DNA of 64,000 nt from Opitutus sp. ER46 (GTDB lineage: Bacteria > Verrucomicrobiota > Verrucomicrobiia > Opitutales > Opitutaceae): positions 186,001-250,000 of the forward strand of contig NZ_QAYX01000022.1 in NCBI RefSeq assembly GCF_003054705.1. The letters run 5' to 3'. The notes under the pieces were generated by a model that was not told the DNA's origin, did no database searches, and saw only the letters and a program-made list of their open reading frames with translations. The first letter of the stretch is position 1. The number at the start of each line of letters is the position of its first letter. Shown here piece by piece: positions 37,171 through 46,623 of the stretch. Made by a program: the position numbers and the translations under genes.

Positions 37171-38217
37171 TCAGGCCACCGCCGTGTCGTGCCGCAGCGC
37201 CCAGATCTGTCGCGCGCGGGTGATCGTGTCGGCCAGGACCGCCGGAGTGATCGACTGCTTCGGATCATCGCCGATGCCTTCGCTCGGGCTGACGTGCGTC
37301 TCGATGCAGAGACCATCCGCGCCATACGCCACCGCCGCCATCGCGCAGGCCGGCACGTACGAGGCCTTGCCCACCGAGTGCGAGGGATCGACAACCACCG
37401 GCGCCCAGGTCTTTTCCTTCAACAGCGGCGTGATGCTTTCGTCGGGATGATTGCGGTAGCCGTCGAGCGTTGGCGTCGTGCCGCGCGGGCAGAGCAGAAT
37501 GTTGGGATTGCCGAAGGACGCGATGTACTCGGCGGCCGAGATGAACTCGTTGAGCGGGCCCATGTGAATGCTGCGCTTCAACAACACCACGACGTCCCGC
37601 CGCTCCGCAATTTCACGTCCGATCGCACGCAGCAGCGAATAGTTGAGCGCGTTGCGCGCGCCGACCTGCAGGCAGGTCACCCCCGCATCAAGCGCGACCT
37701 TGATCTGCGCCTCTTCCATCACCTCGGTGTCGGCCGGGAGCCCGGTGCGCCGCGAGGCCTCCATCAGGATGTCCATCGAGCGCGCATCACCCTGGAACGC
37801 ATAGGGGTTCGTGCGCGGCTTCCAGACTCCGCCCCGCAGCATATTAGCTCCCGCCTCTTTCACCGCCGCCGCCGTCTCGTAGAAGAGGTTCGGGTTCTTC
37901 GGGTCGATCGTGCACGCGCCGGCGATCACGAACAACTCGTCGCCCAGCGTGGCGCCACCGATCGTGATCCGGTGGGTGGAAAGGTCGGAGCGCCGGTCCA
38001 TCAGCTTGAACGGCGATTGGATCCGGTCGATCCGCTCCACGTAGGGCAGGCCTTCCAACCGATTGATCATCAACTCGTCACGTTCGTCGCCGAGGATAGC
38101 GTAAATGGTCCGCATCGCGCCGACGATCGGGTGGATGCTGCATCCGAACTCCGTCACGATCTTCGTGACTTCGGCCATCTGGTTCGGAGTGAGCTGATGC
38201 GACTTGGGAATGATCAT
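37171..38217 (-). CDS. aroF: 3-deoxy-7-phosphoheptulonate synthase (AroF, ferredoxin-like regulatory domain)
   Basis: This 348-residue DAHP synthase has an N-terminal ferredoxin-like domain (residues 1-75, MIIPKSHQLTPNQMAEVTKI; GCSIHPIVGAMRTIYAI) and a TIM-barrel core (IAGACTIDPKNPNLFYETAA, LRGGVWKPRTNPYAFQG, VVVDPSHSVGKASYV). It condenses phosphoenolpyruvate with erythrose-4-phosphate, the first shikimate step. The N-terminal domain is an allosteric sensor in related enzymes. ATG 38217 (MIIPKSH) is chosen; the upstream frame extends into low-quality sequence. Convergent with pilT. Confidence 0.94.
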   Translation of the reverse strand: MIIPKSHQLTPNQMAEVTKIVTEFGCSIHPIVGAMRTIYAILGDERDELMINRLEGLPYVERIDRIQSPFKLMDRRSDLSTHRITIGGATLGDELFVIAGACTIDPKNPNLFYETAAAVKEAGANMLRGGVWKPRTNPYAFQGDARSMDILMEASRRTGLPADTEVMEEAQIKVALDAGVTCLQVGARNALNYSLLRAIGREIAERRDVVVLLKRSIHMGPLNEFISAAEYIASFGNPNILLCPRGTTPTLDGYRNHPDESITPLLKEKTWAPVVVDPSHSVGKASYVPACAMAAVAYGADGLCIETHVSPSEGIGDDPKQSITPAVLADTITRARQIWALRHDTAVA

Positions 38218-38326
38218 GGCGAACCGGTCATTGAACCGAATCAACCGGCGGCGAAAAGCAGGAAAACGGCGATGACAGGGAGCGTGGCCACGCCTGCCCA
38301 CCTGCGCCGGCGGTTGGCCAGGCGCG

Positions 38327-39109
38327 TCAGAGCCGCTGCAGGAACTCCGACGGCAACGGCGCGTGGGCCGAAAAGCTGTAGCGGCGTCCCCGCCACTCGT
38401 AATCAAACGCCGTTTCGAGTGAGTGCAGAAAAAGCCGCTTCGTGCCCACGAGCTTCGCGAACTCCCGGTTCCGGGCGAAGTCTCCGTAGGTCTGGTCGCC
38501 GATGATCGGCAGCCCGCGCTTGGCGCACTGGACGCGCAGCTGATGACTGCGCCCGGTTCGTGGCTCCAGTTTCAGCAACGCCACCCGCGGTTCCCCGCGG
38601 CCGATTCGCACCAGCGTCATGCGGCACTCCGCAGGGATGTTTCCCGCGCCCGCCGCCGAACGAATCATCCCTCCGTGTTTCGCGACCGCGAGTCGGTCGC
38701 GCCACAACTCCAGCGGCTGTCGGGGGTGGCCGAACACCAGCGCCTGGTAAACCTTGCGCACCTGCTTGCGCTTGAATCCCGCGCGGATCTCCGTCGCCAG
38801 CTCGGCGCTTGTCGCTGCCAGGATCACGCCCGAAGTCGCCGAATCGAGCCGGTTGAGCAGCCACAACCGCTGCGGGCCGACCGCGGTTTGCCCGGGCTCG
38901 ACGCCGGTCGCGGGCGTCCACTCGAAGAACTCGCCGTCCATGGCATACCGCGCGTTCAGCAGCGAGCGCGGCTGGTCCGCGGGCTCGTTGGGATGCGACA
39001 GCACCCCGGCGGGTTTCTCGAGCGCCACCAAGCCGTTTTCGTCACGCGTGAGAATCGTCACGCCACGGCCGAATGGCAGTCCGGCCCAGAAGCGTTCGCC
39101 CGGGTTCAC
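38327..39109 (-). CDS. RluA-family pseudouridine synthase
   Basis: This 260-residue protein carries the family's catalytic LNRLDSATSGVIL and downstream RTGRSHQLRVQC, which contact the target RNA, plus a C-terminal SFSAHAPLP. It isomerises uridine in rRNA or tRNA; the target cannot be told. A GTG start at 39109 overlaps the TonB-like gene's TGA (GTGA) and gives VNPGERFWAG at the N-terminus; the longer ORF form is unlikely. It ends the maf-TonB-RluA operon. Confidence 0.85.
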   Translation of the reverse strand: MNPGERFWAGLPFGRGVTILTRDENGLVALEKPAGVLSHPNEPADQPRSLLNARYAMDGEFFEWTPATGVEPGQTAVGPQRLWLLNRLDSATSGVILAATSAELATEIRAGFKRKQVRKVYQALVFGHPRQPLELWRDRLAVAKHGGMIRSAAGAGNIPAECRMTLVRIGRGEPRVALLKLEPRTGRSHQLRVQCAKRGLPIIGDQTYGDFARNREFAKLVGTKRLFLHSLETAFDYEWRGRRYSFSAHAPLPSEFLQRL

Positions 39110-40224
39110 TGGTAATAGAAGGTGAACACGAGCTCGGACTCCTCGCCCAGCACGGCGATCATGTCCTCGGTCCATTCACCGTATGGCGCGCGATTCGTGA
39201 TCGCGCTGACACACGCGCGGCTGCCGAGATCGCTCGAGTGATTGTCCACCTCGACAATCCGCGAGATGCCACCCTTCGAGTTCAGGGCAAAACGCACCAC
39301 CACATACGTGCCAGGGGGCGGATAGGTCTTCCCGGCCGAGAGCAGATCATCCCACGAGATCTGCACCGCCTCGACGAGCCGCTGCAAATATGCGCCATAG
39401 TTGGAGAACTTCGCGTTGATCGCCGTGATGCCGACGTTGGCCGTGCCGATCTTGTTTTCGGCGAGAATCGCCGGCCGTACCTGCTGCTGCGTGACGATCG
39501 TGGGACGCGGACGCGGGCGCCGGGGGTCGATCGCCGGCCGCATGCCCATGGCGCCATCGACGATCGGCGCGTCCTTCTCGCCCTCGACGCGCTCGGGCAC
39601 GTCACGCGGGCGGTCAGCATCCGGCGCCTTGGTCGTTCCGTACGCATCCGGGGCATTGCCCAGGAGCTTTTCAAACCCAGGCAACGGGTTCTGTTCCGCG
39701 CGCGGCTGCGCTGCGCTGGCGGGCACCGGCGGCACTTCGGGCATCGGCAGTGGCTGCGCCTGCTCGGTCGGCTTCCGGAGTTGGCCGCTCACGATCTGCG
39801 TGGAGTCGAAGTCCTTCTTGCCCTCCATGGCCGGCCGCTCGCTCTTGCCGTTCGGCGTCGGCTTCTCCTGGGCCACCTGCTGGTTCTGTGCGCCGAAATT
39901 GTTGGTCTGGTCCGGAATGTTCTCCGGCGCATCCGGGTTCGTTTCGACGAACTGCTGCGGGAGGCTCTTCTGCTGGGCCTTCGGCGCCTCGAAGGTTTCG
40001 GGCTCCATCTCGATGTTGAATTGCCGCTCCACGGGCCGGTGATGCAGCACCCCACCGACATGTTCGAACCGCAGGAGGCGCGGCCCCACCCAGAACAGGA
40101 ACAGGTGCACGAGGATCGCTCCGACCACGCCGATAGTCGTCGAACGCGCCTCCGGATCCCAAACGCGCGCGCAGAACCGCCGCAGGTAATTCGGGAGGAA
40201 CGTGTTGGCGGTGGCTTCGCTCAT
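39106..40224 (-). CDS. TonB-like membrane protein (energy transducer family)
   Basis: This 372-residue protein has a single membrane helix (about residues 29-47, IGVVGAILVHLFLFWVGPR), a long Pro/Gln/Arg-rich linker and a C-terminal domain that resembles TonB/AgmX (YVVVRFALNSKGGISRIVEV, then YGEWTEDMIAVLG). TonB-type proteins span the periplasm and energise outer-membrane receptors. ExbB/ExbD genes are not in the window. It overlaps maf (ATGA) upstream and the RluA-like gene (GTGA) downstream. ATG 40224 is used; a longer ORF start at 40323 lies within maf. Confidence 0.82.
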   Translation of the reverse strand: MSEATANTFLPNYLRRFCARVWDPEARSTTIGVVGAILVHLFLFWVGPRLLRFEHVGGVLHHRPVERQFNIEMEPETFEAPKAQQKSLPQQFVETNPDAPENIPDQTNNFGAQNQQVAQEKPTPNGKSERPAMEGKKDFDSTQIVSGQLRKPTEQAQPLPMPEVPPVPASAAQPRAEQNPLPGFEKLLGNAPDAYGTTKAPDADRPRDVPERVEGEKDAPIVDGAMGMRPAIDPRRPRPRPTIVTQQQVRPAILAENKIGTANVGITAINAKFSNYGAYLQRLVEAVQISWDDLLSAGKTYPPPGTYVVVRFALNSKGGISRIVEVDNHSSDLGSRACVSAITNRAPYGEWTEDMIAVLGEESELVFTFYYQ

Positions 40225-40880
40225 GCGCGACGGGACGTAACCGGCTGAGTCATGCCGAGCAGACCGCACTGCGTCAAAATTTGTTTCGTTGTTTCCAGCG
40301 GCAGGCCGACGATGTTCGTCCAAGATCCTGAGTGACTTGCGACAATCAGCTCGCCGTATTCTTGGATCGCGTATGCGCCCGCCTTGTCCAGCACGTGCAC
40401 CCGCGCCAGATACGCCTCAATCGCGGCGTCATCGAGCACCTTGAACGTCACTTCGCTCGCCACACCCTCGTCGATGCGCAGTCCAGTTGCCGAATGACGG
40501 ATGGCCAGGCCGGTGAACACCGTATGCGTCCGGCCGCTCAGCCGCCGCAGCATCGTTCGCGCCTCGTCCAAGTCGCGGGGTTTGTTCAGCGCCGCCCCGT
40601 CGATGTAAACCGTCGTGTCGGCCCCGAGCACGATCGCGTCAGGCCGGCGCATCGCCACCCAGTCCGCCTTGAGCGCGGCGTTGTGCGCCACCATCACACG
40701 CGGATCGGTCGAGGACTCCTCGTGTTCGGTCACCTGCGCCACGACGACCTCAAAGGGCACGCCCAGCTCGCCGAGCAGCTCACGCCGTCGCGGCGATGCC
40801 GACGCCAGGATCAGCGGCGGACGCGCTTCCGGACGTTGGGCCCCGGCGGGCGACGAATGATTTTGGCTACGTGTATTCAA
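40221..40880 (-). CDS. maf: Nucleoside triphosphate pyrophosphatase, Maf/YhdE family
   Basis: This 219-residue protein has the Maf signature [12 protein letters not shown], the [10 protein letters not shown] motif and a C-terminal conserved [12 protein letters not shown]. Maf proteins hydrolyse non-canonical or methylated dTTP/UTP nucleotides, keeping them out of nucleic acids. Its stop overlaps the TonB-like start by four bases. The first ~22 residues are low complexity, so a later start is possible. Divergent from nadE over a 175-base gap. Confidence 0.92.
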   Translation of the reverse strand: MNTRSQNHSSPAGAQRPEARPPLILASASPRRRELLGELGVPFEVVVAQVTEHEESSTDPRVMVAHNAALKADWVAMRRPDAIVLGADTTVYIDGAALNKPRDLDEARTMLRRLSGRTHTVFTGLAIRHSATGLRIDEGVASEVTFKVLDDAAIEAYLARVHVLDKAGAYAIQEYGELIVASHSGSWTNIVGLPLETTKQILTQCGLLGMTQPVTSRRA

Positions 40881-41055
40881 GTTGCAGGAGGCGGCGCGTC
40901 ACAGAACCTCCCTTACCCGGACGCGCAAAACGGCGGAAAGGTACATGATTCGGGCGGCGCCCAGTGAGCGCAAGCCCCACGTCCATTCCGCCACTCCGGG
41001 CCGCCGGGCTTGCGAGTTGTCAGATTCCGCAAACGTGTCCACCTTCGCACCTCCC

Positions 41056-42711
41056 ATGCGTCTCGGCCTCGCCCAGATCAACACCATCGTTGGTGACCTT
41101 CCCGGCAATCGCCGCCGGATTCTCGACGCCTACACGGCACTCGTGAACCAGGGCGCCGAACTCGTGGTATTTCCGGAACTTGTGGTTTGCGGTTACCCGC
41201 CGCGCGACCTGCTGTTCAAACGCCGCTTCGTGGCCGATGTGGCAGAGTCGTTGAGCCAGATCGCCGCCCAGGTCGGGGCCGTCCCGGCGCTCCTCGGCAC
41301 GGTTGAGCCCAACCCCACCGGCAAGGGCCGCCCTTTTCTCAACTCCGCTGCTTTCTGCCACCTTGGCCGCGTCGTCGCGGTCACGCACAAGTGCCTCCTC
41401 CCCACGTACGACGTGTTCGACGAGGACCGCTACTTCGAACCCGCCCCGGAGCCCCAGGTCATCGAGTTCCAGGGCAAGCGCCTCGGCATCACCATCTGCG
41501 AGGATATCTGGACCCATCCAACCATCAGCACGCGCCGGCTCTACAACGGCATGATGCCGCTCGAGCACCTCGCGGCAAAGCGCTGCGATCTCATGATCAA
41601 CCTTTCGGCCTCCCCTTGGTACGCCACCAAGGAGGACGTCCGGCACACGCTCGTGGCCGATGCCGCCCGCGTGCTGGGGTGCCCTGTCGCTTATGTGAAT
41701 GCCATTGGCGGCAACGATGAGCTCGTCTTCGACGGCCGCAGCCTCGCCTGCGACGCCGAGGGCCGCCTCCTCGCCGGCCTCCACGCGTTCCGGGAGGACC
41801 TGCGCGTTGTCGACGTCGGCGGTGCTGCCGCCGCTGCTCCGGCCGTGACGTCGGCGAGCTACGCCCAGGATGAGCAGGCCGACATCTTCGACGCCTTGGT
41901 GCTCGGCGTGCGTGACTATGCCCACAAGAGCGGCTTCAAACGCGCCTTGATCGCCCTCTCTGGGGGCATCGATTCCGCCCTGGTCGCCGCCATCGCCACC
42001 GAGGCGCTGGGCAAGGAGAACGTGATTGGCGTGTCGCTCCCGTCCTCGATTTCATCCCAGCACTCGCGCGACGATGCCCGCATCCTCGCCGCCAATCTCG
42101 GCATCCGCTTCGAAACGATGCACATCGCCGGCCCGGTCGCCGAATGCGAGAAGTCGCTTTTTTCGCTCTTCAAGACGCTCCCGCGCGACGTCACTGAGGA
42201 GAACATCCAGGCCCGCATCCGTGGCGTCCTGATGATGGCCCTTTCCAACAAGTTCGGCGCCCTGCTTCTCACCACGGGCAACAAGAGCGAGATGGCCGTG
42301 GGTTACTGCACGCTGTACGGTGACATGGCCGGTGGTCTCGCCGTGATCAGTGATGTCTTCAAGACCCAGGTGTATGCCCTCTCCCGGTGGCTGAATCGCG
42401 AGCGCGAAATCATCCCGCAGAACACCATCGCCAAGCCGCCCAGTGCCGAGCTGCGGCCGGGCCAGATCGACCAGGATTCCCTTCCGCCGTACGACGTCCT
42501 TGACGCCATTCTCAAAGGTTACGTTGAACAGGGGCTCTCCCGCCGCGACCTGGTCGAACAGGGTTTTGCCGAAGCCGTCGTCAACGACGTCGTCCGCAAG
42601 GTCGACCTCAACGAGTACAAGCGGAAGCAGGCCGCCCCCGGCCTGAAGATCACCCCGCTCGCGTTCGGTGTCGGCCGCCGGATCCCGATCGTGCAGAAGT
42701 ACGTCAGCTGA
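41056..42711 (+). CDS. nadE: Glutamine-dependent NAD+ synthetase
   Basis: This 551-residue two-domain enzyme has an N-terminal nitrilase-like amidase with Glu ([10 protein letters not shown]), Lys ([15 protein letters not shown]) and Cys (GITICEDIW), and a C-terminal synthetase with the P-loop SGGIDSA. Glutamine supplies ammonia to adenylated deamido-NAD. ATG 41056 gives the family-typical MRLGLAQIN; the earlier frame to 40882 is non-coding. Convergent with the VanZ gene (19-base gap). Confidence 0.95.
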   Translation: MRLGLAQINTIVGDLPGNRRRILDAYTALVNQGAELVVFPELVVCGYPPRDLLFKRRFVADVAESLSQIAAQVGAVPALLGTVEPNPTGKGRPFLNSAAFCHLGRVVAVTHKCLLPTYDVFDEDRYFEPAPEPQVIEFQGKRLGITICEDIWTHPTISTRRLYNGMMPLEHLAAKRCDLMINLSASPWYATKEDVRHTLVADAARVLGCPVAYVNAIGGNDELVFDGRSLACDAEGRLLAGLHAFREDLRVVDVGGAAAAAPAVTSASYAQDEQADIFDALVLGVRDYAHKSGFKRALIALSGGIDSALVAAIATEALGKENVIGVSLPSSISSQHSRDDARILAANLGIRFETMHIAGPVAECEKSLFSLFKTLPRDVTEENIQARIRGVLMMALSNKFGALLLTTGNKSEMAVGYCTLYGDMAGGLAVISDVFKTQVYALSRWLNREREIIPQNTIAKPPSAELRPGQIDQDSLPPYDVLDAILKGYVEQGLSRRDLVEQGFAEAVVNDVVRKVDLNEYKRKQAAPGLKITPLAFGVGRRIPIVQKYVS

Positions 42712-42730
42712 GGCCGCGGCGTCCGCCGGT

Positions 42731-43228
42731 TCAGCCGGAAATGTCCTGCACCGGGTCTCCTGCGAGCATTGGCGGCGGTCCGCGACGACTCCGCCACCAA
42801 GTCCAGGTGTAGGCCAGCAGCAGTCCCAGCATGGCGCCGCCGGTGTCGATCATCACGTCGTAGGGGGACGCCCCGCGCGAGCCCACGAAATACTGGTGTA
42901 GCTCGTCGGTCATCGCATAGCCCGCGGCGCCGGCTAGCGCCCAGCCCGCCATGGGCCACGACCAGCGCTCCCGCGGGACCGCCCAGGTAATGCGCAGGGC
43001 GCGAATCAAGAGCAGCGCCATCACCGCATACTCGAACGTGTGCGCCGTTTTGCGCACCAGCAGGTGGGCCAGCTCAATCCCGCCGGCCGAGATCGAAGGA
43101 TGCAGCCACCGCAGCACGGGCGTGAGAATCCGGCTCGTGTGCGTCGCCGATCCGAGGTCGGTCGACAGGGTGAAAACGACGCCCATCCAGAGGGCCACAG
43201 GCCAGAGCGCGCGGACGAGGCGGTGCAT
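42731..43228 (-). CDS. VanZ-family membrane protein
   Basis: This 165-residue protein has four hydrophobic segments and the VanZ signature (KTAHTFEYAVMALLLIRAL; TDELHQYFVGSRGASPYDVM). VanZ proteins confer low-level teicoplanin tolerance by an unclear mechanism and also appear in envelope and sortase clusters. The role here is unknown. Divergent from the HTH-EIIA gene across a 247-base gap containing a strong palindrome. Confidence 0.85.
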   Translation of the reverse strand: MHRLVRALWPVALWMGVVFTLSTDLGSATHTSRILTPVLRWLHPSISAGGIELAHLLVRKTAHTFEYAVMALLLIRALRITWAVPRERWSWPMAGWALAGAAGYAMTDELHQYFVGSRGASPYDVMIDTGGAMLGLLLAYTWTWWRSRRGPPPMLAGDPVQDISG

Positions 43229-43276
43229 AGGAAAGCGCGCAGTCTGACGTCGTCCTCCGGCACGTCAAATCCCCCG

Positions 43277-43306
43277 CCGCATTTTGCCCCGCGGGGGGAA
43301 ATGCGG
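43277..43306. promoter_or_regulatory. Near-perfect 30-base palindrome in a divergent promoter region
   Basis: The left half CCGCATTTTGCCCCG and right half CGGGGGGAAATGCGG match as inverted copies at 13 of 15 positions, including perfect outer arms CCGCATTT/AAATGCGG and a core CCCCGCGGGG. It lies 49 bases upstream of the VanZ start (43228) and 170 upstream of the HTH-EIIA start. It could be an operator, a cruciform or a leader hairpin; with no T-tract and divergent genes it is unlikely to be a terminator. Confidence 0.55.
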
Positions 43307-43475
43307 TTCCTGCCCACCGGAAACTCCGACCGTCCGCCCGTTGACTGTTCCCGGAACCCCGCACCCGGCACCCGGATACGCGAATCTACTGGCGAAAATG
43401 CGCCAGGATTTTGTTCCGCCCCGGCCTCCACTGCGGGTTTTCCTTTCTCCGCGGCATGCCTATGCTCCGGGCGTC

Positions 43476-44225
43476 ATGCCGCACCGTACCCTCTCCATCG
43501 AGGAACTGACGGACTACCTTCACCTGAGTCCGGGTGACGTGGAACGTCTCATGCGCGAAGCGGACCTGCCGCACGCGAACCGCGGTGGCCGCACCGTTTT
43601 TCTCCGCAGCGACGTCGACGCCTGGGCCTCCAAGCGGATCCTCGGTTTCTCCGACAAACGCCTCGATATCTACCACGCCAAGTCGGTCCGCGGTACGCGC
43701 AGCATCTTTCCGCACCTGTCACTCATCCCCGATCTCCTCCAGGCCACCCACATCGACCTGGCGCTGTCCGCCAAGACCCGCGCGTCCATCCTCCGCGACA
43801 TGGTCGCCCTCGCCGACAAGACCGGCCTCGTGTACGACGCACGCGAGCTGCTCGCGAGCGTCGAGGAACGCGAGGGGCTCTGCTCGACCGCGTTGCCCGG
43901 CGGACTCGCCCTCCTGCACTCCCGACACCACGCGCCGTATCGTTTCGAGGCTTCGTTCATCGTGCTCGGTCGCACGATCCAGCCGATCCCGTTCGGCGCC
44001 CCGGATGGTCGGCCGACCCAGCTCTTCTTCCTGATCGGCTGCGAGGATGACCGCATTCACCTGCACACGCTCGCCCGGCTCTGTCTGATGGTGCAGAAGA
44101 CCAATATCATTTCGCAGCTGCTTGAGGCGCCCGACGCCACGGCGGCCTACGATGCCCTGGTTGCCGCGGAAGTCATCGTCCTGCCTTCGCCCGACGAGGC
44201 CACCAGCGGCCGTATCTCCGTCTGA
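43476..44225 (+). CDS. Excisionase-like HTH fused to PTS EIIA (PtsN-like) domain
   Basis: This 249-residue protein has an N-terminal winged-HTH like MerR/excisionase proteins (LSIEELTDYLHLSPGDVERL; NRGGRTVFLRSDVDAW). The C-terminal domain (about 85-245) looks like PTS IIA of the nitrogen/fructose family, with the conserved His148 in LALLHSRHHAP and the trailing FFLIGCEDDRIHLHTLARLC. PTS IIA domains accept phosphate from HPr. No EIIBC is near. This suggests a DNA-binding or DNA-tethered phosphate-responsive regulator; the function is inferred. ATG 43476 gives the HTH its full length. Confidence 0.82.
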   Translation: MPHRTLSIEELTDYLHLSPGDVERLMREADLPHANRGGRTVFLRSDVDAWASKRILGFSDKRLDIYHAKSVRGTRSIFPHLSLIPDLLQATHIDLALSAKTRASILRDMVALADKTGLVYDARELLASVEEREGLCSTALPGGLALLHSRHHAPYRFEASFIVLGRTIQPIPFGAPDGRPTQLFFLIGCEDDRIHLHTLARLCLMVQKTNIISQLLEAPDATAAYDALVAAEVIVLPSPDEATSGRISV

Positions 44226-44264
44226 TCCCTGGCGGCGCGTGGACGCCGTCCCCGGGCGCCTATC

Positions 44265-45683
44265 CTAGTACGCGCTCTGCGGTGGCCGCAGAATTTGGAG
44301 CAGGGTCCGGACCGTGATCTGCAGGTCGAGCCACACCGACCAGTGGTTGATGTAGTGCAGGTCCCAGTACACGCGGCGGACCAGCATCTCCCGCTCCAGC
44401 ACTTCACCGCGGTAACCGAGGCTCTGCGCCAGGCCCGTGATGCCCGGCTTCACAAAGTAGCGGGTGCGATAGCCGCGCGTGTGCTGCCGGAACTCTTCAT
44501 CAAGTCGCGGCATGTACGGACGCGGTCCGACGATGCTCATGTCGCCGCGCAACACGTTCCAGAACTGCGGAAACTCATCCAGGCTCCGTCGCCGGAGGAA
44601 TCGGCCGAAGGGGAAAATCCGGTCGTCCTCCCGCGTGGCCTGCCGCGCTTCCGCCACGGCGTCGTCCGGTGCCACGCGCATGGACCGGAATTTCAGCATG
44701 CGAAACGACTCACCCTGCCAGCCGCGCCGCTCCCGGACATGAAAGAGCGGCCCCGGCGCCTGACGCCGCTGCATCCACCACACCCAGGCGCACAGCGGCG
44801 GGAGCACGAGGCAGACCATCGGCAGCGCAATGGCCAGGTCGAAGGCCCGCTTGGTGAGCCGGTTCAACGGATCCTCCAGCGGCTCCTCCTGCAGGGTGTA
44901 AAAGTGATGGCCATCCTCGAGGATCGGCACCAGCGGATGCGTGTACCGCTCGCCCAAGTTGTCGCGAATCAGCAACCGGCAGCCGTGCTCGCGACAGATC
45001 TCGATCAGCGTGCGTGCTTCCGCGTCCGTGGGCGGCAGCTCCAGGAGCATGACCTGTCCGACCGGCCGCTCCGTGAGGATGCGCGCCAGATCGGCGACTC
45101 CCCCCAACCGCGGCACGGGCATCGTTCCCTCCGGCGGCGGCAGGTCGTCGGACAGGATTCCGATCGGCACAAAGCCCAGTGCTTCCTTGCTCGCGAGCCA
45201 GGCATTGAGCGTGCCTAGGGCGGCCACGCGGCCGACCAGAACGGTCGGCAACCGATGCCCGCGCTGGAAAACCAGCCGCGAGAGCGCCCCCGGGAGCCAG
45301 ACGTTGAGCAGGGCAACGATCAGCCACGTCCACACCAGGAACGTGCCAAGAAACAACCGGCTGATGCTCCGGTCCTGCGTTGCGAACATCATCGTGAAGG
45401 TGAGTGCCGCCATCAGCCCGACCGTCTTCGCCGCCACGCGTGTTGCCTCGCCCAGCAGCGTCCAATGCGATCGACCGACGAGCCGCGCCACGTCGCGCGC
45501 CGCCAGCACCATGCCGCCTATGACACACAAGAAATACGGCAGCAGGTTCACCTCCCGGCTGAGCCGGACCACCGGCACGTAGCGCATGATCAGCTCCGCA
45601 TAGACCCAGAAAAACACCCCGACCACGAGGGTGGTCGTGACGGCGTGGAGATTGGCAAGTCCGCGCGCCCGGGTGGTGATCAT
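44265..45683 (-). CDS. Exopolysaccharide polyprenyl glycosylphosphotransferase
   Basis: This 472-residue protein has N-terminal transmembrane helices (about five), a central cytoplasmic region (about 140-270) and a C-terminal bacterial sugar transferase domain (about 278-472). That domain has KFRSMRVAPDD, RRRSLDEFPQFWNVLRGDMS and VKPGITGLAQSLG. Family members move a sugar-1-phosphate to undecaprenyl phosphate, starting exopolysaccharide or O-antigen units. Single gene here; the rest of the pathway is elsewhere. Convergent with the HTH-EIIA gene. Confidence 0.93.
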   Translation of the reverse strand: MITTRARGLANLHAVTTTLVVGVFFWVYAELIMRYVPVVRLSREVNLLPYFLCVIGGMVLAARDVARLVGRSHWTLLGEATRVAAKTVGLMAALTFTMMFATQDRSISRLFLGTFLVWTWLIVALLNVWLPGALSRLVFQRGHRLPTVLVGRVAALGTLNAWLASKEALGFVPIGILSDDLPPPEGTMPVPRLGGVADLARILTERPVGQVMLLELPPTDAEARTLIEICREHGCRLLIRDNLGERYTHPLVPILEDGHHFYTLQEEPLEDPLNRLTKRAFDLAIALPMVCLVLPPLCAWVWWMQRRQAPGPLFHVRERRGWQGESFRMLKFRSMRVAPDDAVAEARQATREDDRIFPFGRFLRRRSLDEFPQFWNVLRGDMSIVGPRPYMPRLDEEFRQHTRGYRTRYFVKPGITGLAQSLGYRGEVLEREMLVRRVYWDLHYINHWSVWLDLQITVRTLLQILRPPQSAY

Positions 45684-45824
45684 CGCCTCGTTTATGGAGA
45701 TTCAGTCCGACCGTCGCAAGTGCGCGTCCGGCAGCCACTCACACTTCGCCGGAACCCGTCGAGATCGGGTCAGTCAATCCCCTCGACTCACCTCATTCCC
45801 AGCCTACCCTGCCGCTCTGTGTTC

Positions 45825-46499
45825 ATGATCTCCCGCCACCCTCTCATCCCGTGCGTTCTCCTCCTGACCAGCGTCGCTGTCGCCAGCGAGGAAACAGCCA
45901 CACCCAGCGCGCACGAGATGCTCAAGGCGCGGCTCGCGGAGGAGGCCCGCAAGCCTGCGACTCCGGCACGCACATCCGCGACCGTCCCGCCGCCGGCTCC
46001 AGCCACCGCTCAGGCTGCTCCTGCTCCCGTGCCGGCGACGCCTGCTGCCGCACCGACTCCCACCACTGCCACCGCCAACGGTAATCCGATCGTGGCCACC
46101 GGCCCGGGCGAGATTCCGGAACCGGCCTCCAAGTCCGACGCCAAGGACGCCACGCTGCTGCCCAAGATGGAGGTCAAGAAGGAGCGCATCACCGTTCTCG
46201 ATCAGCAGCTCGCTCTCCAAAACCAGCAGATCGCGCGCGAGCAGAAGCTCACCAAGCCCACCGAGCTCGACAAGGCACTGAACGACTCCCGTATCACCAA
46301 GCCGCTCGCCATCTTCGGCGGCGAATCCGCCGACGTGCGCAAGAACGTGGCCAGCGAACGCGTCAGCCTGATGGAGGACGAGAAGGATCTCATCGAGGCG
46401 ATCGCCCATGCGAAGACCAAGGCCGAGAAGGCGGAGCTCCAGCGCCAGCTCGACCTCCTTCGCCTCCAACGGCGCGAGCTCGAGAAGGCGATGCGTTAA
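45825..46499 (+). CDS. Secreted Ala/Pro-rich coiled-coil protein of unknown function
   Basis: This 224-residue protein has a signal peptide (MISRHPLIPCVLLLTSVAVA), an Ala/Pro/Thr-rich linker (about residues 40-95) and a charged C-terminal coiled coil (about 110-224, rich in Lys/Glu/Leu/Gln). No catalytic motif is seen. It is divergent from the sugar transferase over a 141-base gap, so it may act in the cell envelope, but there is no evidence for that. Unrecognised family. Confidence 0.75.
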   Translation: MISRHPLIPCVLLLTSVAVASEETATPSAHEMLKARLAEEARKPATPARTSATVPPPAPATAQAAPAPVPATPAAAPTPTTATANGNPIVATGPGEIPEPASKSDAKDATLLPKMEVKKERITVLDQQLALQNQQIAREQKLTKPTELDKALNDSRITKPLAIFGGESADVRKNVASERVSLMEDEKDLIEAIAHAKTKAEKAELQRQLDLLRLQRRELEKAMR

Positions 46500-46623
46500 C
46501 CGCCGGCGGAACTCCGCCCTCCGGCCGCCTGCCCAAGTGACTGCGCGAGGTTTGGCCTCAAGCAGCTACGGCGGGGATTCTCCGGACCGCAGGCGCGGCC
46601 ATGCCTCCGGTCGCGCCGCCGGC

